64,000 nucleotides of DNA from an uncultured Collinsella sp. (GCA_959018755.1 CAUEMA010000008.1:34163-98162), one strand, 5' to 3'; shown: positions 49,500-57,878, counted from the first letter of the stretch. The notes: generated from the sequence alone by a model not told the origin. Program-made: numbers and translations.

Positions 49500-49862
49500 A
49501 TGCCCCAGGAAATCAAGATTGACGGCATCGGCATTTCGCCCGATGTTCTGACCGCCATCGTCTCGCGCGCCGTCACGGATGTCGAGGGCATCGCCTCCGT
49601 GGGCGTCAAGGACCTTGCCACCAACCTTGTCTCCATGATGCTTTCGTCCAAGGCCCCGGCTTCGGAGCCGGCGGTCGAGGCCGAGGTCATCGGCGACAAG
49701 CTCGCGCTTACCGTGCGTGTCGTGGTGTTCTTTGGCTATCCGTTCAAGAAACTCGCCGAGGCCGTTCGCGCCGCCGTGGTCGCCGCCATCGATGCTCAGG
49801 TGGGCGTCGAGGTCGAACGCGTTGACGTTTGCATCGACGGCCTCGTTTTCCCCAAGGAGTAA
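49500..49862 (+). CDS. Asp23/Gls24 family protein, second paralogue
   Basis: 120 residues. AGGAGGA lies 6 bp upstream of ATG. Pattern ISPDVLTAIVSRAVTDVEGIASVG, basic/linker part, LTVRVVVFFGYPFKKLAEAVRAAV and VERVDVCIDGLVFPKE fits Asp23. The location efp-asp23-nusB equals yqhY in Firmicutes (YqhY), where it is linked to lipid metabolism near accBC. It differs clearly from the copy at 3259. Role uncertain. Confidence 0.87.
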   Translation: MPQEIKIDGIGISPDVLTAIVSRAVTDVEGIASVGVKDLATNLVSMMLSSKAPASEPAVEAEVIGDKLALTVRVVVFFGYPFKKLAEAVRAAVVAAIDAQVGVEVERVDVCIDGLVFPKE

Positions 49863-49865
49863 CCT

Positions 49866-50450
49866 TTGAGCCTTAAGGTTTATCGCGGGCGTACGCTTGC
49901 CCGCAGTCAGGCGCTGCAGCTGCTGTTCCAGGCCGAGGCCACGGACAGCCCGCTCGAGCGCGTCCTCGAGGGCGATTTCCTGATCTCGAAGGGTCCCCTC
50001 GACCCCTATGCGCTGGAGCTGTGCCGCGGTGCCTACGAGCACATCGACCGCATCGACTGCGCTCTGCGCTCCGTCGCTAAGAACTGGGATCTTATGCGCA
50101 TGCCCGGTGCCGACCGCAATCTGCTGCGCATCGCCGTCTATGAGATGCGCTTCCTCACCGACGAGGAGGTTTCGGACGCCATCGTGATCAACGAGGCTGT
50201 CGAGCTTGCCAAGGCCTATGGCACCGACCAGTCCGCGTCGTTTGTCAACGGCGTGCTGGGCAAGATCGCTCGTAGCGAGGAGCTGCCGGGCGAGGACCTG
50301 TATCAGGAGCTGCTGGCCGAGGACCGTGCCCGCGAGGAGGCCCAGGCCGCCGAGGCTGCCGCCAAGGTTGCCGCCGCTCAGGCTGCGGCCGGCGTTCTCG
50401 ACGAGGATGCCGAGGTCGCCGAGGCCGAGACCGGTACCGTCGAGGAGTAG
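49866..50450 (+). CDS. nusB: Transcription antitermination factor NusB
   Basis: 194 residues. TTG start chosen because AAGGAG lies 6 bp upstream (inside the asp23 end). NusB domain: RGRTLARSQALQLLFQAEA, NWDLMRMPGADRNLLRIAVYEM, VSDAIVINEAVELAKAYGTDQSASFVNGVLGKI. It forms antitermination complexes with NusE/S10 on rRNA transcripts. The last 50 residues (after SEELPGED) are an Ala/Glu-rich tail not needed by the fold. It is followed after 2 bp by xseB. Confidence 0.94.
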   Translation: MSLKVYRGRTLARSQALQLLFQAEATDSPLERVLEGDFLISKGPLDPYALELCRGAYEHIDRIDCALRSVAKNWDLMRMPGADRNLLRIAVYEMRFLTDEEVSDAIVINEAVELAKAYGTDQSASFVNGVLGKIARSEELPGEDLYQELLAEDRAREEAQAAEAAAKVAAAQAAAGVLDEDAEVAEAETGTVEE

Positions 50451-50452
50451 CC

Positions 50453-50719
50453 ATGCCAGAGGGTTCCGTCCGCAACTTCGACGAGATCTCGGACCGCTTG
50501 GACCAGATCATCGCTACCGTTCGTTCCAAGGATACGTCCCTGGAGCGTTCGCTCGATCTGTTTGACGAGGCGATTGAACTGGGCTCCCGTGCGGTCGATA
50601 TGGTCGACAAGTTTGAGCTGACGCCTAGCGAGGCCGATAAGCTCGAGCAGGAATACGATGAGGATGCGGCAAACGAATCCAAGGATAGCCAGGCCGCGTC
50701 TCCGGATACGAATGGTTGA
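50453..50719 (+). CDS. xseB: Exodeoxyribonuclease VII small subunit
   Basis: 88 residues. NFDEISDRLDQIIATVRSKDTSLERSLDLFDEAIELGSRAVDMVDKFE matches the XseB pattern of two helices with the conserved SLE/D..F..G segment. The acidic tail is low complexity. It binds the XseA large subunit, whose gene normally precedes it but is not in this window. The stop TGA overlaps the next ATG by one base. Confidence 0.85.
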   Translation: MPEGSVRNFDEISDRLDQIIATVRSKDTSLERSLDLFDEAIELGSRAVDMVDKFELTPSEADKLEQEYDEDAANESKDSQAASPDTNG

Positions 50720-51531
50720 TGGCATTCATGAAACGTGTGCGTCTTGATGACGAACTGATTTCACAGGGCATCTGCGCCGATCGCGCGGATGCCCTTCGCA
50801 CTCTTATGGCCGGCTTGGTCTCGAGCGGCGGCGAGCGTTTGACCTCTCCGGGCCTTAAAGTGACGCCCGGCTTGCACCTGCACGTGAAGGGTCGTATTCC
50901 CTACGTGGGGCGCGGCGGGCTCAAGCTCGAGGGTGCACTCGATGCGTTTGGGATTGATCCGACAGATCTTGCTTGCCTCGATGTGGGCTGCTCCACGGGC
51001 GGCTTTACCGATTGCCTGCTCAAGCGCGGCGCCGCCACAGTTGTTTCGGTCGATGTGGGTCGCGCCCAGTTTGATTGGTCGCTGCGCCAAGACGAGCGCG
51101 TGACGCTCCATGAGCGCACCAACGTGACACAGCTGCCCGAGCTTGGCTACGGCGGCGCCATCGACTTGGCCGTGTGCGATGTGTCGTTTACGAGTATCGC
51201 GAATATCATCGACGCCGTGCTCGCGTGCCTGAAGCCTTCCGGTTCGTTTTGCACGCTCGTAAAGCCCCAGTTTGAGGCGCCGGCTGCGCTGGTGGGTGAG
51301 GGCGGCATCGTGACCGACCCCTCCGTCCGCCGCGATACGCTCGTGGCGGCGATTGAGCTCTTTGCCGCCAAGGGCTTGTTCCCGCTCGACGTGTGCGTGT
51401 CGCCCATCCATGGCGCCAAGGGCAACGTCGAGTTTTTCCTGTACGGCACGAGATTTGCCCCCGGGGAGCGCGCCGACGATGAGCTGCAATCCCAGGTATC
51501 GGTTTTGAGCGAGAAAGCTGCAACGCTATGA
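50719..51531 (+). CDS. tlyA: TlyA family rRNA 2'-O-methyltransferase
   Basis: 270 residues from ATG 50719 (coupled by TGATG); an ATG at 50728 is also possible. An N-terminal S4-like part (MKRVRLDDELISQGICADRADALRTLMAGLV) is followed by VGRGGLKLEGAL and the FtsJ-like SAM site CLDVGCSTGGFTDCLLKRGA. TlyA methylates C1409 of 16S and C1920 of 23S rRNA in mycobacteria and influences capreomycin response. The xseB-tlyA-nadK-recN order is a classic Gram-positive cluster. Confidence 0.92.
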   Translation: MAFMKRVRLDDELISQGICADRADALRTLMAGLVSSGGERLTSPGLKVTPGLHLHVKGRIPYVGRGGLKLEGALDAFGIDPTDLACLDVGCSTGGFTDCLLKRGAATVVSVDVGRAQFDWSLRQDERVTLHERTNVTQLPELGYGGAIDLAVCDVSFTSIANIIDAVLACLKPSGSFCTLVKPQFEAPAALVGEGGIVTDPSVRRDTLVAAIELFAAKGLFPLDVCVSPIHGAKGNVEFFLYGTRFAPGERADDELQSQVSVLSEKAATL

Positions 51532-52388
51532 AGGTCTTTCTGGTTCCCAATTACTACAAGCAAGAGGCGGTCGAGAGCGGTCTGATGCTCGAGCTTTGGC
51601 TTTCGCGGCAGGGCTACGAGGTCGCATGGGCTGCCGACCAGCGCTCCAAGATCCAGAGCGCGCCCGATGTTGACGATGCCGACCTGGTCATTACGCTCGG
51701 CGGTGACGGTACGCTTTTGCGTGCCGCCCGCATTCTCAACTACCGTGAGATTCCCATTTTGGGTCTTTCCTATGGTCATTTGGGTTTTTTGACGGCCGCG
51801 AGCCCCGAGGAGCGCGACATTTTGCAGGTCGTGAGCGATGCCCTGTCCGGTGAGCTCCATGTGAGCCGCCGCGCCACCATCGCCGCTGATATCGTTTCGG
51901 TTCGCAAAGACGGCACGAAGGATGTCGTGCGCACGTTTGCCCTCAACGATATGGCGCTTACGCGCGGACCCCTGTCCGATATGGTCGAGTTCGACATCAC
52001 GGTGTCCGGCCATCATATCGACCGCCTGCGTGGCGACGGCGTGGTTGTATCGACGGCGACTGGCTCCACCGGCTACGCGCTTTCCGCCGGCGGCCCCATC
52101 GTCAGCCCCGACTACACGGGTATGGTCTGTGTGCCCATCGCTCCGCATACCATTCAGGCTCGCGCCTTTTTGACCTCGCCGAGCGATGTCGTCGAGATCT
52201 TTATGTCCGATGATCGCCCGAGCGTGCCGGCGATCGCCATCGACGGACAGTTTATTACCTGCGATGGTACGGTTCAGAGCGTGGCTGTGCGTCGCGGTCC
52301 CGGTGATGTGCTGCTGCTGGATTACGGCCCCGAGAGCTTCTATAACTCGGTGAGCCGCGTGTTCTACGGAGTGCGTCATGATCGATGA
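51528..52388 (+). CDS. nadK: NAD kinase
   Basis: 286 residues, ATGA overlap with tlyA. Contains LGGDGTLLRAAR (GGDGT diphosphate-binding motif), GHLGFLTA, LNDMALTRG (the NE/ND motif), DGVVVSTATGSTGYALSAGGPI and the C-terminal IDGQF segment. It phosphorylates NAD to NADP, supplying NADPH to reactions such as dihydrofolate reduction. The stop overlaps recN by 11 bp. Confidence 0.96.
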   Translation: MKVFLVPNYYKQEAVESGLMLELWLSRQGYEVAWAADQRSKIQSAPDVDDADLVITLGGDGTLLRAARILNYREIPILGLSYGHLGFLTAASPEERDILQVVSDALSGELHVSRRATIAADIVSVRKDGTKDVVRTFALNDMALTRGPLSDMVEFDITVSGHHIDRLRGDGVVVSTATGSTGYALSAGGPIVSPDYTGMVCVPIAPHTIQARAFLTSPSDVVEIFMSDDRPSVPAIAIDGQFITCDGTVQSVAVRRGPGDVLLLDYGPESFYNSVSRVFYGVRHDR

Positions 52389-54006
52389 GCTGCAGGTTTC
52401 CAACATTGCACTCATTCGCGAGGCGACGTTGGTTCCGAGCGCGGGCCTAACAGTTCTGACTGGAGAAACCGGCGCCGGTAAGACCGCGCTGCTCTCGGCG
52501 CTCAAGCTCATTTTGGGCGAGCGCGCAGATTCGTCGACGGTGCGCGAAGGCGAGACGCTTGCCAGCGTCGAGGCGCGTCTGTTTGACGGTCCGCACGACA
52601 CGGAGGGCTTCACCGTACAGCGCAGCCTTTCTGCCGAGGGCCGCAGTCGCGTAAAAATTGACGGCCGCATCGCCAGCGTGCGCGAACTTTCGGAGCGCGT
52701 CGGCGTGATGATGGATCTTTGTGGCCAGCACGAGCACCAGCGCCTGCTCGACCCGGCGCATCATGTTGCCATGGTCGATGCATGGGCAGGGCGCCCGGCG
52801 CTCGATGCGCTTGAGCACTACCGTGCGTGCTTTAAAGCCTCGCGCGCGGCTGCCAAGGAGGTCCGTCGCGTCGAGGAGGCCTCGCGTGCGCAGGGGAGTC
52901 GCGTCGAGGAGGCGCGCTTCGCCCTGGAGCGCATCGCCGAGGTCGACCCCAAACCGGGCGAATACGAGGAGCTCGAGGAGCTGCTGCCGCGCTCCGAGCA
53001 TGCCGAGGTTCTGGTGGCCACGGCCAACGATGCCCATGCGTCGCTTGCTGCCGAAGGGGGAACGCTCGATGCTTTGAACAGTGCCGTGGCGGAGCTTTCC
53101 CGTATGGCGACCGTCGATCGCAAGCTGGGCGACATCGCTGATGCCCTTTCGGATGCCTGCATCTCGCTTGAGGATTGTGCCAACGAATTGCGCGCCTATC
53201 GCGATGGAGTCGCCTTCGATCCGCGCGAGCTGGCTCGTATGCGCGAGCGCTATTCCGATCTTAAAGGCCTGCTGCGTCAGTGGGGGCCCACCATGGACGA
53301 TGTCTTTGCCATGCGCGACCGCTCACAAGAGCTGTTGTCGCTGGTAGACGATGGCGATGCGCAGATCAAGAAGGCGCGTGAAGCGCTTGGCGCGGCGGAA
53401 CGCGAATTGTTCGCCGCCGCCAAGGCGCTTAAACGTGCGCGTAATATGGCAGCCCCTCGTTTTTGTCACGAGGTTGGCCGTCAGATGGCGCGCTTGGAGA
53501 TGGGCGGCGCCGAGCTTGTTTGGGAGTCGCGCGATCTTCCGCGTGCCGAATGGACGCCGGCGGGGCCTTCGAGCTACGAGCTTTTGTATCGCAGCGGTGC
53601 CGGATTGACGCCACGCCCCCTTCGCCGCATTGCGTCGGGTGGCGAGCTGAGCCGCGTCATGCTGGCGAGCAAGGTTGTCCTCGGCAACGCGGATGGCGTG
53701 GATACGCTGGTGTTCGACGAGGTCGATGCCGGTGTCGGCGGCTCTACTGCACGTGCCCTTGCGAGCGTGCTGGCAGATCTCGCTGCTACGCATCAGGTGA
53801 TTGTCGTAACCCACCTGGCACAGGTCGCCGTCATGGCCGACAAGCACTACGTGGTGAGTAAAGAACCCGGAGACGTACCCCAGACGCATCTGGATGAGGT
53901 GGCTGGGGATGCCCGCACCGCAGAGATTGCCCGTATGCTGAGCGGCGATCAGTCGGAGGCAAGCCTGGCACACGCCAAGCAGATGCTTGAAGAAGCGCGC
54001 GCTTAG
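52378..54006 (+). CDS. recN: DNA repair protein RecN
   Basis: 542 residues. SMC-like ATPase: Walker A GETGAGKTALLSALKLILGERAD at about 31-38, DLCGQHEHQRLLDPAHH, coiled coils in the middle, RIASGGELSRVMLA signature near 418 and Walker B LVFDEVDAGVGGSTARAL. It joins the repair of double-strand breaks. It starts 11 bp before the nadK end and is the last gene of this cluster. A region of long inverted repeats and a terminator follows. Confidence 0.95.
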   Translation: MIDELQVSNIALIREATLVPSAGLTVLTGETGAGKTALLSALKLILGERADSSTVREGETLASVEARLFDGPHDTEGFTVQRSLSAEGRSRVKIDGRIASVRELSERVGVMMDLCGQHEHQRLLDPAHHVAMVDAWAGRPALDALEHYRACFKASRAAAKEVRRVEEASRAQGSRVEEARFALERIAEVDPKPGEYEELEELLPRSEHAEVLVATANDAHASLAAEGGTLDALNSAVAELSRMATVDRKLGDIADALSDACISLEDCANELRAYRDGVAFDPRELARMRERYSDLKGLLRQWGPTMDDVFAMRDRSQELLSLVDDGDAQIKKAREALGAAERELFAAAKALKRARNMAAPRFCHEVGRQMARLEMGGAELVWESRDLPRAEWTPAGPSSYELLYRSGAGLTPRPLRRIASGGELSRVMLASKVVLGNADGVDTLVFDEVDAGVGGSTARALASVLADLAATHQVIVVTHLAQVAVMADKHYVVSKEPGDVPQTHLDEVAGDARTAEIARMLSGDQSEASLAHAKQMLEEARA

Positions 54007-54080
54007 GCCGATCCGTCGGTGCTGGGGGCAAAATATCAGTAATTGTTGCCCCGTCACTAGCTTGTCTGGCCCGACCGTCA

Positions 54081-54232
54081 AAAACTATGCCGGTTTACTA
54101 CGATGAATCGGCGTAGCTCGAGCACGGCTAAAATTGTAAAAAGAAAACCGCAGGTAGAACGCCTGCGGTTTTCTTTTAAAACGCGATGTGGTCTCATATT
54201 CCGATTTCATCGTAGTAAACCGGCATAGTTTT
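54081..54232. repeat. 31/32-bp inverted repeat flanking a terminator
   Basis: 54081-54111 and 54201-54232 are complementary apart from one extra A in the right arm. The arms begin with AAAACTATGCCGGTTTACTA. The 89 bp between contain a bidirectional terminator (54142-54178). The layout of terminal inverted repeats around a short core resembles a small non-coding mobile element; no transposase or clear target duplication was seen. Confidence 0.75.
54142..54178. terminator. Bidirectional terminator between recN and the RpiR gene
   Basis: AGAAAACCGCAGG pairs perfectly with CCTGCGGTTTTCT (7-nt loop), with A and T tracts either side. It suits the convergent recN and rpiR genes. Confidence 0.8.
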
Positions 54233-54265
54233 GTGGGAATGATACATAACGACCCCTGATAAAAC

Positions 54266-55123
54266 CTACTCCACGACCTTATCCGGCTGGATGAGCTCCT
54301 CGTAGTAGCTGATGTGCTCTCGGGCGTCTTCAATCTCGGGCAGCAGGAAGTTGTAGATAACCTCGATGATCATCGTGGCGCTCATCTTGGAGAACGCAAA
54401 GTCGCCCGTGGTGAGCAGCGCCTCGTGATTCACGGTATTAAAGGTGTAATCGGCCAAGCGAGCAAGCGGAGACTTGCTGTCGCTGCTGATGACGACTACG
54501 GTGGCACCGCAGTCGCGAGCTGCTTTTGCCATGCGATTCAGTCGGCGCGACTTGCCGGAGTTCGAGATCAGAACGATGACGTCGCCGGGGCGCAGCGTAA
54601 GCGCAAACCCAATCGAAGTCTCGCTGATGGTGCTTGCCATGCAGCGAAGGCCCAGCTGCGAAAACTTAAACGTCGCGTCGAGCGCGACGGCGTTGGTGTT
54701 GCCTACGGCAGCAAACTCGATAGCCCCTGCGTTCTTAAACGCGTGCACGACGGCTGCCAGTGTGTCGTGGTCAATACCATCGATAGTCGCATTGAGTTCG
54801 CTTACCTTGGCAGCGAGAATATTCTTGAGGCTCTGCTCCATATTGTCGAGCGAGACCTCGTCGGTGAGGCCTTCGTTGCGCTGGCTCTCCAGATCGCGCG
54901 CTAGTGAAAACTGGAAACTGCGAAAACTGCCAAAACCCAGTTTTCGGCAGAAGCGCGAGACGGTTGCCTCGGAGGTTGCGGCGGCGCGCGAGAGCTGGGC
55001 GGCTGTCAGACGCGGTGCCTCGGACTGGTGCTCTAGGATATAGTCGACAATGCGCTGCTCGGACTCGCTGTACCCCCTGTGTGTGCTAATAAGGGAGAGT
55101 GCGCTCTTGCTGCTATCGGACAT
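54266..55123 (-). CDS. MurR/RpiR family transcriptional regulator
   Basis: 285 residues. Start chosen at 55123 because AGGAG lies 7 bp upstream; the frame is open further. N-terminal HTH_6 domain (about 1-80): YSESEQRIVDYILEH...LSRAAATSEATVSRFCRKLGFGSFRSFQFSLA. C-terminal SIS domain (about 110-250) with GNTNAVALDATFKFSQLG and VLISNSGKSRRLNRMAKAARDCGATVVVISS, which binds sugar phosphates. It is divergent from the PTS gene and likely controls it through the dyad at 55232-55260. Confidence 0.9.
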   Translation of the reverse strand: MSDSSKSALSLISTHRGYSESEQRIVDYILEHQSEAPRLTAAQLSRAAATSEATVSRFCRKLGFGSFRSFQFSLARDLESQRNEGLTDEVSLDNMEQSLKNILAAKVSELNATIDGIDHDTLAAVVHAFKNAGAIEFAAVGNTNAVALDATFKFSQLGLRCMASTISETSIGFALTLRPGDVIVLISNSGKSRRLNRMAKAARDCGATVVVISSDSKSPLARLADYTFNTVNHEALLTTGDFAFSKMSATMIIEVIYNFLLPEIEDAREHISYYEELIQPDKVVE

Positions 55124-55205
55124 GGGATGGCTCCTGGCTGGCATAAAAATCGGACTTGTTTTGTAATGTCGTAGTATAGGGGCATTTTCAACTACAAGAT
55201 ACACC

Positions 55206-55233
55206 TTGCCGTTTCAATGGTTGATGGTAAACT
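55206..55233 (+). promoter_or_regulatory. Promoter of the PTS IIBCA gene
   Basis: TTGCCG, a 16-bp spacer and TAAACT; the predicted start near 55240 gives a leader of about 155 nt. The -10 overlaps the edge of a dyad. Confidence 0.6.
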
Positions 55234-55260
55234 TTCATTGACCGTTTACGGTTATGAAAG
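55232..55260. promoter_or_regulatory. 29-bp double dyad, operator candidate for the PTS gene
   Basis: Outer arms CTTTCAT and ATGAAAG enclose inner arms ACCGT-TT-ACGGT, with one base of asymmetry. It covers the predicted transcription start, a repressor position. TGAAAG-AAC-CTTTCA (55255-55269) overlaps its right end. The RpiR protein encoded next door is the natural candidate. Confidence 0.5.
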
Positions 55261-55396
55261 AACCTTTCACCGGAGAAATGAGCTGTATTACTTCTCATAT
55301 AAGCGGTGGGTTGGTATCTTTCAAGTGTGGAAAAACGCGCATCGAAGCGCGTGTAGGGGAGCGCCCGCGGGCGCAGTACTCAAGAAGGAGGGACAC

Positions 55397-57397
55397 ATGG
55401 CTAAGTTTGACATCATCGCCGCCACCGGTTGCCCGACCGGCATCGCGCACACCTTCATGGCGAAGGAGGCGCTGGAGAAGGCTGCTGCCGAGCGCGGGCT
55501 GACCATTAAGGTCGAGACCCATGGCCAGGTCGGTGTCGAGAACGAGCTCACCAAGAGCGAGATCGCTGGTGCCAAGGCCGTCGTCGTCGCAGCCGACAAG
55601 GATGTCCAGGCTGAGCGTTTCGCCGGTAAGCCCATGGTTTCCGTTGGTGTTTCCAAGGCCCTGTCTGTCGAGGCTGCCGGTAAGCTGATCGACCGCGCGC
55701 TCGCCGCCAAGGGCGACGACACGGTTGCCGCTGCCGCCGATGTCGAGGACGAGGTCGAGGAGAAGGAGTCCATCGGTCACGTCATCTACAAGCACCTCAT
55801 GAACGGCGTCAGCCACATGCTGGTCTTCGTCGTTGCCGGTGGTGTTCTGACCGCCATTTCGTTCCTGTGGGGCATCACGTCCTTTGATTCGACGGCTGCC
55901 GACTACAACAGCTTCGCCGCTATGCTCAAGATCATCGGCGGCATTGCCATGAACCTCATGGTTCCCGTGCTTTCCGCCTACATCGCCGAGTCCATCGGCA
56001 AGCGCCCGGCGCTCGTCCCCGGTTTCGTCGCCGGTATGATTGCCATCCAGGGCTTGCCTGTTAACGCCGATACCGGCATGATCGACGCCGGTGGCGCAGG
56101 TGTGGGCTTTGGCTTCCTGGGCGGCATCGTCGGCGGCTTCCTCGCTGGCTATGTCATCCTGCTGCTCGAGAAGGTTTTCTCTAAAATTCCCGCGAGCCTT
56201 AATGGCCTGAAGGCAATCTTCCTGTATCCGCTGTGCTCTACCGCCATCGTCGGCCTGGTCATGCTCGGTATTTCCGGCCCCATGGCTGCCATTAACCAGG
56301 GCATGATGGATTTCCTGCAGAGCCTCGGTAACTCCGGTCCGGTGATCCTTGGCCTGGCCATCGGCTGCATGTGCGCCTTTGATATGGGCGGCCCGGTCAA
56401 CAAGGCTGCTTACGCTACTGGCACCTTCCTGCTCGGTACCGCTCTCGAAGCTGGCGTCGGCACCGAGACCTACAACTTCGGCACCAACTTCATGGCTGCC
56501 GTCTCCGCCGCTTGCATCGTTCCGCCGCTGATCACCACCTTCGCCGTCATCGTCGGCAAGAAGTACTTCAGCCAGGAGGATCATGACGCCGGTATCGTCA
56601 ACCTCATCCTTGGTTGCACCCACATCACCGAGGGCGCCATTCCGTTCATGACCAAGAACATCTGGCCCGTCATGCCCATCATGATGCTCGGCTCTTCCAT
56701 CGCTTCCATCTTGACCATTTTCTTCAACGTTCACGATCCGGCGCCTCACGGCGGCTTCCTGGTCCTGCCCGTTGTCGAGAACGGCCCGCAGTGGGTCCTC
56801 GCGATCCTCATCGGCGCCGTGGTCGGTGGCATCCTGTTCGTCGCTTTCAAAAAGTATGACTTCGAGAAGAACCAGAAGGCCGCTCCCGCTAAGCCTGTCG
56901 AGGCTCCCAAGGCCGCTGCCGTCGAGGCCCCCAAGGCCGAGGCTGCCGACTTCGTGAAGATCGAGAACGTTTTTGTCGCCGAGAACTTCGCTTCTCGTGA
57001 CGAGGCCCTGAGCTTTGTCTCCAACCAGGCCGTCAAGGCCGGTCTCGCTGACGACGCCGACGCCGTGATGAACGCCTTCCTGGCTCGCGAGGCCGAGGGC
57101 ACCACGGGCATGATGGAGGGCTTCGCCATTCCGCATGCCAAGTCCGATGCCATTACCGAGGCCGCCGTCATTGTCGTCAAGGACGACTCTGGCGTGACCG
57201 GTTGGGACACCATGGACGGCGCTCCCGTCAACGTGGCTATCGCCCTGCTCATCCCCGGTGCACAGGCCGGCACCACGCACCTCAAGATCTTGTCCAAGGT
57301 CGCTGAGGCGCTCATGGACGAGGGCTTCCGTGCCACCGTCAAGGGTTCCACCGACGCCGCCGAGATCGCCAAGACGATCAACGCCCGCCTGGTTTAA
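55397..57397 (+). CDS. fruA: PTS fructose-type transporter subunit IIBCA
   Basis: 666 residues. ATG at 55397 chosen because AAGGAGGG lies 5 bp upstream. Domain order IIB (1-100; phospho-Cys in AATGCPTGIAHTF, Cys12), IIC (about 130-480; eight or more membrane segments), an Ala/Pro/Lys linker, then IIA (about 525-666; phospho-His580 in EGFAIPHAKSD). The permease takes up fructose or a related sugar and phosphorylates it using HPr and enzyme I encoded downstream. The PfkB kinases at 60-62 kb would act on the product. Sugar identity is inferred from the family. Confidence 0.93.
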   Translation: MAKFDIIAATGCPTGIAHTFMAKEALEKAAAERGLTIKVETHGQVGVENELTKSEIAGAKAVVVAADKDVQAERFAGKPMVSVGVSKALSVEAAGKLIDRALAAKGDDTVAAAADVEDEVEEKESIGHVIYKHLMNGVSHMLVFVVAGGVLTAISFLWGITSFDSTAADYNSFAAMLKIIGGIAMNLMVPVLSAYIAESIGKRPALVPGFVAGMIAIQGLPVNADTGMIDAGGAGVGFGFLGGIVGGFLAGYVILLLEKVFSKIPASLNGLKAIFLYPLCSTAIVGLVMLGISGPMAAINQGMMDFLQSLGNSGPVILGLAIGCMCAFDMGGPVNKAAYATGTFLLGTALEAGVGTETYNFGTNFMAAVSAACIVPPLITTFAVIVGKKYFSQEDHDAGIVNLILGCTHITEGAIPFMTKNIWPVMPIMMLGSSIASILTIFFNVHDPAPHGGFLVLPVVENGPQWVLAILIGAVVGGILFVAFKKYDFEKNQKAAPAKPVEAPKAAAVEAPKAEAADFVKIENVFVAENFASRDEALSFVSNQAVKAGLADDADAVMNAFLAREAEGTTGMMEGFAIPHAKSDAITEAAVIVVKDDSGVTGWDTMDGAPVNVAIALLIPGAQAGTTHLKILSKVAEALMDEGFRATVKGSTDAAEIAKTINARLV

Positions 57398-57434
57398 TCC
57401 CGCGGTTCGCGAATATCATCGCCCCTTGTATATA

Positions 57435-57468
57435 AGGCGGAGACTCCATCAGGAGTCCCCGCCTTTTT
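57435..57468 (+). terminator. Terminator after the PTS IIBCA gene
   Basis: AGGCGGAGACTCC pairs with GGAGTCCCCGCCT (one mismatch, 4-nt loop), followed by TTTTT. Confidence 0.8.
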
Positions 57469-57484
57469 CTATCCCTCTCATAAT

Positions 57485-57547
57485 TTGCGGTGAAATAGGG
57501 ACTGCTTAAACGATTCAACCCCAAATTCAGTCCCTATTTCACCGCAA
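57485..57547. repeat. Perfect 20-bp inverted repeat, 23-nt loop
   Basis: The left arm TTGCGGTGAAATAGGGACTG (57485-57504) is exactly complementary to 57528-57547. It contains the GGGAC/GTCCC core seen elsewhere. No T run follows, so it is not an ordinary terminator. Confidence 0.8.
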
Positions 57548-57656
57548 GTTAGAAGAAGGGGATAGCGCGGCCTGTCTATCGGATCGTCCGTGCGGACAAA
57601 TATTCAGCCAGAATTCCGTTCGTACGATATTACTCTGGACCGACCGAGTTTCCGCA

Positions 57657-57808
57657 GCTTGTTCGCCCACAGAGGGCCGGGCGCGGCCTGTGAGATTTAT
57701 CGCGAGTTCCGCACGAGCCGAAGAGCACTTAATGTGCTCTTCGTGCGAGCAGGACTGTAGAGCAGGAAATCTCACAGGCCGCGCCCGGCCCTCTGTGGGC
57801 GAACAAGC
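57657..57808. repeat. Perfect 42-bp inverted repeat with a structured 68-nt loop
   Basis: 57657-57698 and 57767-57808 are exact complements over 42 bp, very G+C-rich (core GGGCCGGGCGCGGCC). The loop contains GAAGAGCAC/GTGCTCTTC around TTAAT, with GCAC/GTGC extending it. As RNA it would form one long hairpin with an inner stem. It ends about 140 bp before ptsH. No transposase, no T run and no coding function seen. It is the longest perfect repeat in the window. Confidence 0.85.
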
Positions 57809-57849
57809 GGCCAGCAACGACATCCGTCCAATAATTCGTGCGAAACACA

Positions 57850-57878
57850 ATGAAAAACAGTTTGATGTGAGTTAATAT
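57850..57878 (+). promoter_or_regulatory. Possible promoter of ptsH
   Basis: ATGAAA, a 17-bp spacer and TAATAT. The -35 matches consensus in four positions. It starts downstream of the 42-bp hairpin, so the hairpin need not be part of this transcript. Confidence 0.4.
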
